From NCBI GenBank assembly GCA_012295275.1, contig CM022666.1:13496606-13510605 (forward strand): 14,000 nt of DNA. Reading direction: 5' to 3'. The notes below the pieces were generated by a model. The model worked only from the letters and a program-made list of their open reading frames with translations, searched no databases and was not told the DNA's origin. Source of the DNA: Chrysomallon squamiferum. Taxonomy: Eukaryota > Mollusca > Gastropoda > Neomphalida > Peltospiridae. The position numbers and the translations under genes are program-made. Of this stretch, positions 7,915 to 14,000 are shown one piece after another (position 1 is the stretch's first letter; every line of letters starts with the position of its first letter).

Positions 7915-10900
7915 CTGAAATAAACATTGTAACAGTCTTTTTTTTTTTACATGTTTATATTATTAACTCATTTTTGTAATTAACTCTGATGCTCAGAAAC
8001 CCATACATTGTTGTACTGCAAAGCACTATTTGATAACATATCAAAATTTACATTTTCTTTTTCTTTTTTAATCATAAAATATATTTTTATACTTCTTTCT
8101 GGAAATATGAATTTTTCACTGACGTAGACACCATTTTGATCAATAAATAATAATTTTATTATTAGTAGTAGTAGTTATAGTAGTAGTAGTAGTTTTAGTA
8201 GTACTTATAGTTGTAGTAGTAATAGTAGTTACCTTGTCTGGTGGCAGGTCTGTCATCCTAGCAATAATGACACCTGGTTGTGTTGTACTACAAGGCATAA
8301 AATGATCATCTGAAATGACAGTTTGAAACACAAATAAAAAAAAGGTTATACACCACATTTAATAACATCTTTGAATTTATGGAATTAATTACATTTATTT
8401 TTCACTGCTCTTCATTTGTTAAACTTCATAATTGCTCACTCACACACGTTCTTGTTTGACATGACATCAAAGCAGTCACCTGATAACTGAATCCAGTGTG
8501 TTGTCAACTGAAGATCTCTGACTGGTTCTAACAGAGCACCGAGTGTGAATGTCGCGATGTCACTTCCAGAGTATCCCTCAGTGTGGTCAGCCAGTCGGTT
8601 CCAGTCATCAGCACTGAGTTGTACCTGCGTCCCTCTGCAGTGCAGCTTTATCAGCTCAAGTCGAGACTGCCTGTAACGTGTAGGCCTACTTATTAATGTG
8701 GTATTATCTTTACTGAATTTATTCACTGCTGAAGTTATTTATGAATACAAGAAAGGTTATCTATGAAATGGTTTCTGGTTTTAAAGTAAGAATCTTATAT
8801 TAAAAACATTTGCATTAAAATTAAAAAACAAGTACCATTTATTTCACAAATACTATTTAAATTTAGAATTAATTTTTTTAAATAAAAAAAGAATACATTT
8901 CAGAAATAATAATCTTGCTAGTATTATCATTTCCTATAGTTAAATTTCTTTTCTCCTGTTTTAAAATAATTAGTTATATGAAATATAACTTGACTGTACC
9001 TGTCAGGTAATGGAATGTAAATTCTCTTTTGAAATCGTCTCAGAAAAGCAGTGTCCAGTTCCCAGGGACAGTTAGTGGCACACAGTAAAAATATCTTATC
9101 TTCTGTTACAGAATTATCCGCTCCTTCCATCTGTTTGAGGAGTTCTGTCTTGATGCGTCTTGTGTGTTCTTCTTCTCGGGAGCTTCTCTGCCTACAAATG
9201 CTGTCAATCTCATCAATAAAAACAACCTGTAATATATGTTGCAATTAAATAACAGATTTGCTGTCTGTGAAATGCATATTTTATTTTGCAAATATTAAAG
9301 TTAATCATTATTGAAAGTTATTTTAAAATAAATTTTTAGCTTTCTACTTTTTAAATATTATTTTTATCAGACAGCTGAAAAATGTTTTTGGTTTTTTTGA
9401 TGAGCATATAATCAAGCGACATAGCAAACAAATATTTTATTCTCAAAAATTGCCATCTATTTTCAAAATCTTTTCCATTCGAGACATAAGCTTAATATGA
9501 CACTTTTATAAAATGTTTCAGAATTTGATGAGAAAAAGTTTTGAAGTTATGCAGTCTTCTAGTGCACAGATTAGTATGGTGGATGTGGCAATATTTTCCA
9601 GTCAGGGTATTTAGCTTATGCTAATGTGGTCATGCACTGTCCTGAAGGAAGATGACACCTTTGTGATTAACTTTGTGATTAACATACTGGTCATCTTGTA
9701 TTTGCTTTGTGCTGCCACAAACACCCAAATCTGATCATAGTCTGGTGCTGGATAATCTACATAGTTTCCATGATGCCAATTATGTTTATGAACTGTTGTG
9801 ATACAAAGGGTTAAAGTTTAAATAGTTACCAAACAAGAGAATTTCAAAAACCACAGAAACCTTTTCAGTGATCTGATATAATAGAACATTATTTGTAAAA
9901 TGACCCAGTTTAATCTGAATAAAGTAATTTCTCTGATTATATTTCTTAATGACACCTTAATCATTACAAATTCTGATGAAACCTTTCTAATGATGGCTTC
10001 ATGTACTATCACCAGTATTGCTAGTAAATGAAGAAAGTAAAGAAAAAGCTAATTAACTTACAGATCTGCCTGGTTCATTCTTTGCTTGCAGGAATAACTC
10101 TTTTATTAACCTTAAAAGAGAAAGATACAAGTTCAAAAGTGCACATTCAGAAAGAATTTCATCTCAGTTTATTCCAACATTACATAATCATGTGTTGTAA
10201 GCTATGAACCGTCATTACATTTGTTAGAATATTTCTTATAAAAGTTTACTGATAATTAGTTTCCTAATTATGAACTGACATTTCAATCATTTTGGAATGT
10301 TCGTTCCTTTTTTAAAAAAAGAAAATATCATGTTTAGAATAAAGTGATTTTTGTTTGTTCTTTTCTTTAGTGAATAAAATACCTGATTATTTCTTTTCAC
10401 TGTCCATTATTATTAAAATTGATGTCATTATTCACATAAAAATAAATTAATTATCTTAGTCATGGTGCTAATGTATGAGTATGAAACTTAAGAAACTAAC
10501 CAAGAATTGTAATAAAATCTGTGGTGAAAGTTTACTCACTTTTCACTTTCTCCAACCCAGCTAGAAACCAGGTCAGCACTGGAAACACTGTAGAATGTTG
10601 AATTGATCTCTGAAGCAACAGCCTGAGCCAGTCGAGACTTCCCTGTACCCGGGGGTCCATACAGCAGAATACGTTTCCACGGTTTGCGGCCACCTGATAA
10701 GTAATGAGCAAACAACACACTCAATTAGGTACTACTTAAATCAACAATTTAAATTGTGTTTTTTATTATTTTTAGTCTTAAATCAATTTATTATATAAAT
10801 ATACAAATACTCTGATAGATATTTGCAGCTTTGTTACCAATTAATTAGTATTTTTCTTTTTCTATTCTGAACTAGTAGCTATTATCACTGCTACAAGCAA

Positions 10901-13302
10901 GTTTTCTACATTTAAATAATGAAGACAAAATAACAAATAACCTGTAAAAAGCTGTGGGTAATGCAGTGGCATTATTATTGCTTCAGTCAAGGCCTGTTTG
11001 GCTTCTGTTAATCCAGCCACATCACTGAAACAAATGTTTCCAGCACGCACAATGGTGTCTTCTATTGCTGACTGTCTGCCTCTTTTCTGCAGATCCTCAC
11101 CAGACTGAGAGCAACACGCCTCTCAAAGAATGAATAAAACAATGAGCATCCAGTTGTTTGATAAACCTCGCTATATTTTAATAATAGTTATGAAATGTTA
11201 AACAATTTTTTTCAATAAACTGGGGTTTTTATGTCATCAATTTTTTTTCAATTACACAGGATAGTCAATGACATCACTTCATAATTTGCTCTAACATAGA
11301 CAAGAAAGTATATATAATGATACATTAGCTGCATGCTACTACCTGGATGAGAAATTATCCAGCAGGTATCAAGTAGGGCAGAATTGCAGTCAGACAAAAC
11401 ACTGGGAAAACTTTCTCCTTTACTAGATAGAAAAGTTGGGACACATGAATGCTTTGTAGACATGGATATTATTTGCTCATGTTGTAACCAGAAGTCAATA
11501 ATGTTTTAGTTTTATTATTGGAATAATATAAAATGAATTGTTTTTAAATGTTTTTATTTTTTTTTTTTTTCAGTTAAAGTTTTTAAGTATTACCTGATGC
11601 TGGCAATGTGGACAGATTTTGATCTGTAGTTACTTGACTGTCAGCATTTAACTGTCTTATCTTTTTCACAAGAACATCATAGTGACCACACAAACTGGCT
11701 TCTAAATTGCACAGAGCCATCTGGTGAAAATCGCATTAAATGTACATGAGGAAAATAATAAAGTCAAGGTTTAGCATAATACAAGTTAAAGAAAACTGAA
11801 AATAGTTAATAAATTACAGATGTCATTTAAATTTTGAATTTTTATTAGGTTTTTTGTTGGGTTTTTTCTAACTCCAGCTCATACATCAGTTTTAGAAATT
11901 TCTGTTTTTAAATTCATTGTTGTAGAATTTTTGTTGTAAGCTTTTTTTTATCTTTCTTATTTCAGTCTGTTTCCTTTCTTTTTTTAAACAACAACAACAA
12001 CAACAACTAAAAAACACAAAAAGAAAGCCAATATAAATATACACAAACAAATACCAGTTTTAACTAACAATGGATTTGTCTCTTTCTTCTTAATCTTAAT
12101 AACTATTATAATTATCATGAAAGAAACACTGAGTTAACATACATTATAGAACTCATTTTGTTCTCTGGGCAGCAATTCATGAACGATTGCCTGACATCTC
12201 TCGACATTTGCCAACATGAGCTGAATATCTACATTGGAATCCTTCTTTCCCTCCTCTAGAGTTTGTTTTAAACTATAAAATTAATAAAAATATGTACATT
12301 TTAAACACTTTAAAATTCTAAAATGAACAAATTAAATGCCTGGAAAATATTCAAGTGAAATGGTTGCAGATAATGATTGCCAGCTGGCTGATGTATGAAT
12401 GGATAAATGGATGTATGAATGGATAAACTGTTGCACAGTGAAGGCATGCAAGAAATAAAAATACTATCTTATCTTTCACAGACACATTATTTTTATTAAC
12501 CCTATAGGTTAATAGTTTTAATAATTAATAAATATAAATATTGTAATGTATAAAAATATAAATATTTAGATTCCTTACCAAGCTACTGCTTCTTCATATG
12601 TGAGATGTTTCAAAGTAACAAAAATAGAGAGAGAGAAAAATAAAATAGTCAAATCTAAAAACACTCTTAGAAAATAAAACCAGATTAAATTGAATATTTT
12701 AAAAAATTACTATTTTATGATAATTATGTCTAAATATTTTACTTGTGATAAAATTCTTGTAAATTTAAAATGGCTACTCTACTTAACAAAACTGATCATA
12801 GAATATCATTTTGAGTAATTTCAACTAAAACATTAAAACGTTTTATATATTATCTTCATTAAATTATTATTAATTATTCTAAATGAAGTTTTGAACGTAT
12901 CCTTTCCTTAATATTTTGAAAAAAAATCGAATTTAAATAAATAAAATCACGCATTCCTCTGATAACGCTAAATCATAAGTATGATATCGATGTACCGATA
13001 TGACTGTTATTTCGTCCCTAACAAGATGAACTACCAATACCTGTTTACGAATAATTTCCAGTCTTGATTCAGAACTGACAATCACAGACATTTAATTGAA
13101 TGCATGATCACCATGAGTTCATTGCAAATTTTATTATTGTCAAAATGACATCTATGTTTTTATTATTGTTATTATTATCATTATTATTATTTTGTTTTAT
13201 TTATTTTATTATTTTTATATCGTTTTTGTTTACTTTATTATAATATTTTCCTTTTTCGTGGTTTTATTTACCTCCATATAATTCCATTTCATCGATATCC
13301 AT
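7789..13302 (-). CDS. VPS4-clade AAA ATPase (divergent VPS4-like), 11 exons
   Basis: Exons from 5' to 3' on the minus strand: 13302-13272, 12591-12579, 12272-12143, 11720-11594, 11121-10942, 10693-10540, 10110-10062, 9226-9000, 8670-8480, 8309-8233 and 7914-7789. They sum to 1305 nt, or 434 residues, close to VPS4 (about 437-444). Visible parts: an unusual helical N-terminus (1-85), DVAGL and LFTG at the start of the AAA domain, Walker A GPPGTGKS (173-180), pore-loop tryptophan in SSWVGESEK (W206), Walker B VVFIDEID (E234), RRIKTELL, sensor 1 ATN (278-280), arginine fingers R291/R292 in LRRFQKR, the beta-domain segment, and a VPS4-type C-terminal helix ending FGEQG. VPS4 hexamers pull ESCRT-III subunits through the central pore using ATP. 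Differences from canonical VPS4 (ATNCPW for ATNIPW, FLRRF for IRRRF, weak MIT resemblance) suggest a paralog. Exons 1, 2 and the start of exon 5 are the least certain. Confidence 0.88.
7915..8232 (-). other. VPS4-like intron 10 with ACT/TAG triplet array
   Basis: Phase 0 intron of 318 bp. A TAG/TAGT triplet array (8163-8230 on the plus strand) merges with the donor GTAACT at the right edge. No coding sequence is present elsewhere in it. Confidence 0.85.
8163..8230. repeat. (TAG)n triplet array abutting a splice donor
   Basis: Interrupted TAG/TTAG/TTG repeats. On the minus strand they read GTAACTACTATTACTACTAC, so the donor's +3 to +6 bases are part of the array. Confidence 0.9.
8233..8309 (-). 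CDS. VPS4-like exon 10: end of the beta domain
   Basis: Acceptor GTCATTTCAG, donor AAG|GTAACT. Two leading bases complete an aspartate, then 25 codons in phase. [20 protein letters not shown], then DLPPDK, parallels the VPS4 segment with LLTPCSPGDPG followed by a V/DVPGDK turn. This segment is specific to VPS4 within the meiotic AAA clade. The upstream MWCITFF-type frame is intron. Confidence 0.9.
8480..8670 (-). CDS. VPS4-like exon 9: AAA small domain
   Basis: Acceptor CGTTACAG, donor TCAG|GTGACT. One leading base completes R304. It encodes [20 protein letters not shown], then [20 protein letters not shown] and a helix with LLEPVRDL. The sequence TEGYSGSDI is the sensor-2-region motif of AAA proteins (VPS4: TDGYSGADI). 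GC-rich compared with its introns. Confidence 0.93.
8671..8999 (-). other. VPS4-like intron 8, nothing else seen
   Basis: Phase 2 intron of 329 bp, GTACAG to TTACAG, AT-rich and without recognisable elements. Confidence 0.8.
9000..9226 (-). CDS. VPS4-like exon 8: Walker B, sensor 1 and arginine fingers
   Basis: Acceptor ATTACAG, donor ACAG|GTACAG; 75 codons plus two bases. It starts with Walker B VVFIDEID (catalytic E234), then [20 protein letters not shown] (pore-loop 2 region), a QMEG helix, sensor 1 LLCATN (N280), [16 protein letters not shown] (arginine fingers R291/R292) and IYIPLPD. All catalytic residues are intact, so ATP hydrolysis is expected. Confidence 0.95.
9227..10061 (-). other. 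VPS4-like intron 7 containing a transposon remnant
   Basis: Longest internal intron of the gene (835 bp, phase 0), from GTAAGT to ATTACAG. Its middle (about 9405-9800) holds a degenerate Tc1/mariner-like fragment, listed separately, which accounts for the extra length. The minus frame at 9818-10012 is not supported as coding. Confidence 0.8.
9405..9800 (-). mobile_element. Decayed Tc1/mariner-like transposase fragment
   Basis: Minus-strand translation with stops and frame changes gives GVIFLQDSA, stop, PH at 9659-9624, resembling the second catalytic aspartate block of mariner-type DDE/D transposases (G-V-hydrophobic-L-x-D-N-A-R-P-H). It is followed in the right order and at a plausible distance by [14 protein letters not shown] at 9486-9442, resembling the C-terminal RWxKCIxxxGDY block. 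No inverted repeats or target-site duplication could be identified. The fragment is non-functional. Assignment rests on motif memory. Confidence 0.5.
10062..10110 (-). CDS. VPS4-like exon 7 (49 nt)
   Basis: Acceptor CTCTTTTAAG, donor TCT|GTAAGT. One leading base completes K212, then 16 codons [16 protein letters not shown], matching the VPS4 KLVKNLFxLARENKPS helix between pore loop 1 and Walker B. It is too short to appear as an ORF by itself but bridges its neighbours in frame. Confidence 0.93.
10111..10539 (-). other. VPS4-like intron 6, nothing else seen
   Basis: Phase 2 intron of 429 bp, GTGAGT to TTTTAAG, AT-rich and without recognisable repeats or frames. Confidence 0.8.
10540..10693 (-). 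CDS. VPS4-like exon 6: Walker A and pore loop 1
   Basis: Acceptor ACTTATCAG, donor AAAA|GTGAGT. Two leading bases complete glycine 161. It encodes [10 protein letters not shown], Walker A GPPGTGKS (K179), [20 protein letters not shown] and [12 protein letters not shown] with the pore-loop tryptophan W206 that grips ESCRT-III substrates in VPS4. The first 10 bases, GTGGCCGCAA, rejoin LFT|GGRKPW as in VPS4 LFTGKRTPW. Confidence 0.95.
10942..11121 (-). CDS. VPS4-like exon 5: linker and start of the AAA domain
   Basis: The end is firm: [20 protein letters not shown] and [10 protein letters not shown] match the VPS4 DVAGLEGAKEALKEA...LFTG region; donor ACAG|GTTATT. The start is chosen by phase: the previous exon ends in phase 1, and the acceptor CATTCTTTGAG|AG (exon from 11121) is the only nearby one that keeps frame, giving [21 protein letters not shown] stronger-looking acceptor, TTGCTCTCAG|TCT (exon from 11104), is phase 0 and would need another exon upstream. 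Confidence 0.85.
11122..11593 (-). other. VPS4-like intron 4 with unexplained exon-like island
   Basis: Phase 1 intron of 472 bp as modelled. Between about 11510 and 11343 it contains a stretch that is less AT-rich, open on the minus strand (containing [20 protein letters not shown]), and flanked by a good acceptor (TTTTCTATCTAG, exon from 11422) and donor (CCAG|GTAGTA, to 11343). Its 80-nt length fits phase 1 to phase 0, but that frame meets TAA. Confidence 0.6.
11594..11720 (-). CDS. VPS4-like exon 4: N-terminal helical region
   Basis: Acceptor TTTTCACCAG, donor TCAG|GTAATA; 42 codons plus one base, starting [20 protein letters not shown] and continuing IRQLNADSQ. It is open only in this frame. 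The ATG at its start is in phase with the previous exon (which ends EFYN), so it need not be a start codon, though it could serve as one for a shorter product. Confidence 0.85.
11721..12142 (-). other. VPS4-like intron 3
   Basis: Phase 0 intron of 422 bp, GTATGT to TTTTCACCAG. It has a short AAC triplet run at about 11989-12006. Nothing else was seen. Confidence 0.75.
12143..12272 (-). CDS. VPS4-like exon 3: N-terminal helical region
   Basis: Acceptor AATTTTATAG, donor AAT|GTATGT. One leading base plus 43 codons: [20 protein letters not shown], then [20 protein letters not shown] and FYN. The other two frames contain stops. The helical pattern suits an MIT-like or other three-helix domain. 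Clearly less AT-rich than the flanking introns. Confidence 0.85.
12273..12578 (-). other. VPS4-like intron 2 with a 20-bp tandem repeat
   Basis: Phase 2 intron of 306 bp, GTAAGG to TTATAG. ATGTATGAATGGATAAATGG at 12391-12410 is followed by a second copy at 12411-12428. Nothing else was seen. Confidence 0.75.
12579..12591 (-). CDS. VPS4-like exon 2, candidate 13-nt microexon
   Basis: Donor CTTG|GTAAGG is clear. Upstream on the minus strand there is a long pyrimidine tract (TTTTTCTCTCTCTCTATTTT), and the first AG after it is TATGAAG, giving a 13-nt exon AAGCAGTAGCTTG. It joins phase 1 to phase 2 exactly and reads E-A-V-A-C with its neighbours. The alternative is a 76-nt exon from 12654 (acceptor GTTTTTAG), also in phase, which would add [11 protein letters not shown] and KHLTYEE. 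That insert is mostly translated pyrimidine tract, so the microexon is preferred. Confidence 0.45.
12592..13271 (-). other. VPS4-like intron 1
   Basis: Phase 1 intron of 680 bp under the microexon model. It includes interrupted ATT repeats at about 13130-13240 and a short minus-strand frame from ATG at 13091 with a donor-like CAG|GTATTG at about 13041. That frame would end in phase 0 and cannot join exon 2, so it is not annotated. Confidence 0.6.
13272..13302 (-). CDS. VPS4-like exon 1: start codon
   Basis: ATG at 13302-13300 lies in GAGCCATGG, a strong start context (G at -3, G at +4). Ten codons, [10 protein letters not shown], plus one base lead to donor GGAG|GTAAAT, phase 1, which fits every AG available for exon 2. 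The total length of 434 residues and the GC shift support this start. No transcript evidence is available. Confidence 0.65.
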
Positions 13303-13400
13303 GGCTCTCTTTGGTCGTCTGCACTTTCAAAAGGGAAATAACTAATTTAAAGATGAGCTGTCAGTGGTATTGGCAATTAATTAGGGGAGATAACTGATAT
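13303..13400 (-). promoter_or_regulatory. Upstream region of the ATPase gene with duplicated GGGA(A/G)ATAACT motif
   Basis: AAGGGAAATAACT at 13331-13343 and AGGGGAGATAACT at 13383-13395, both on the plus strand and 52 bp apart, lie 29 and 81 bp upstream of the start codon. No TATA box stands out. Promoter role is inferred from position only. Confidence 0.35.
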
Positions 13401-14000
13401 CTTCGCGTTATTTATTTATTTACTTATTTAATTTTTCATTATTCCCCACCCACCCCCGTTCGAACTTAAATAATAAGCTAGCCAAACTAAGCTGTTCGAT
13501 TATTTTCTGAATTTAATAATATTATTAATAGGGGAGAGAGGGGCACGTTAAATAAATAAAAAATTAATTATGTAAATCAATCAATCAGAAAAGAAATAAA
13601 TAATTAAGTAAATAAATAAATAACTTGAAACTATTTACTAATTATTCAATATTTTCTAACTAGGTTCAACATTATAAACAACGTAATCAGAAACATTATT
13701 TAAATTTTTGGCAACGTAAATAACATACTGACTACCTACAATGCGAATGTGTCACATGTACAGTTAGAAACACATTCATATACACAAACTTACACACAAA
13801 CCTCCATAAATGCTGACACAGAGACATACACCTAAACCCTAACTGCATCAGCTTGGTTTTTTTTTTTTTTTTTTTTTATAATACAGAATAATTTTGTTGT
13901 TGTTGTTGTTGTTTCTTTTTGATGTTATTTTAATTTTATTTTTGATGTTGTTGTTTTGGCTATTTTCTGTAAACAATTAATTGAAATAAAAATGATTTTA
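13401..14000. other. Upstream flank, simple repeats, no gene seen
   Basis: Contains a C-rich stretch at 13444-13460, GGGGAGAGAGGGGCACG at 13531-13547, AAAT/CAAT tetranucleotide repeats at about 13547-13625, T21 at 13857-13877 and TTG repeats at about 13893-13914. No coding frame was found on either strand. Confidence 0.6.
13857..13914. repeat. Poly-T (21) and (TTG)n tracts
   Basis: T21 at 13857-13877, then ATAATACAGAATAATT and about six TTG repeats. A poly-T start followed by a simple repeat can mark the tail of a retroposed element on the minus strand, but no element body is recognisable to the right before the window ends. Confidence 0.85.

Noticed and set aside
9051-9248. Plus-strand frame opposite the Walker B exon
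   Set aside because: It is the antisense shadow of a confident coding exon on the other strand.
10532-10720. Second minus-strand frame across the Walker A exon
   Set aside because: It is out of frame with GPPGTGKS and the neighbouring exons.
12915-13091. Minus-strand ATG frame starting [17 protein letters not shown] as an alternative first exon
   Set aside because: Its donor-like CAG|GTATTG would leave phase 0, but every acceptor available for exon 2 needs phase 1. The exon at 13302-13272 fits and has a better start context.
13830-13845. Telomere-like CCTAAACCCTAAC
   Set aside because: Only about two units, inside unrelated sequence; not a telomeric tract.

Overview
The window is eukaryotic, very AT-rich (about a quarter G+C by eye) and full of simple repeats. 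It holds two intron-split protein genes that converge tail to tail. All introns placed are GT-AG, and codon phases close across every proposed junction. One gene belongs to the insect gustatory-receptor superfamily as found in non-insect invertebrates (GR-like, GRL). The other is an 11-exon AAA ATPase of the VPS4 clade. This points to an invertebrate animal. The CA, GA, ATT and TTTA arrays and the intron density fit a lophotrochozoan, perhaps a mollusc, but nothing in the sequence proves the phylum.

Region by region. 1-392: six-unit minisatellite with a variable GA core. 510-4271 (+): six exons of a GRL seven-transmembrane protein, coding for the last 248 residues (about five membrane segments); earlier exons lie left of the window. 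Its introns carry CA, TTGA, TTTA, CT and ATT arrays and three decayed tandem copies of a splice-acceptor/exon start. 4272-7788: convergent intergenic and 3' UTR sequence with short tandem duplications and a long ATT array. 7789-13302 (-): the VPS4-like ATPase, probably complete at 434 codons plus stop. Its Walker A, pore loop, Walker B, sensor 1, arginine fingers and VPS4-type C-terminal helix all read cleanly. The first two exons and the N-terminal linker are the uncertain parts. The intron at 9227-10061 contains a decayed Tc1/mariner-like transposase remnant, and the intron at 11122-11593 contains an unexplained exon-like island. 13303-14000: upstream region of the ATPase gene with a duplicated GGGA(A/G)ATAACT motif, then AAAT, poly-T and TTG repeats.

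The two genes have no obvious functional link: one is a membrane receptor or channel-type protein, the other an ESCRT-type disassembly ATPase. The points most worth following are the divergent N-terminus and possible 13-nt microexon of the ATPase, the exon-like island in its linker intron, and the tandem decay of a splice acceptor in the receptor gene. No RNA genes, CRISPR arrays or intact mobile elements were seen.
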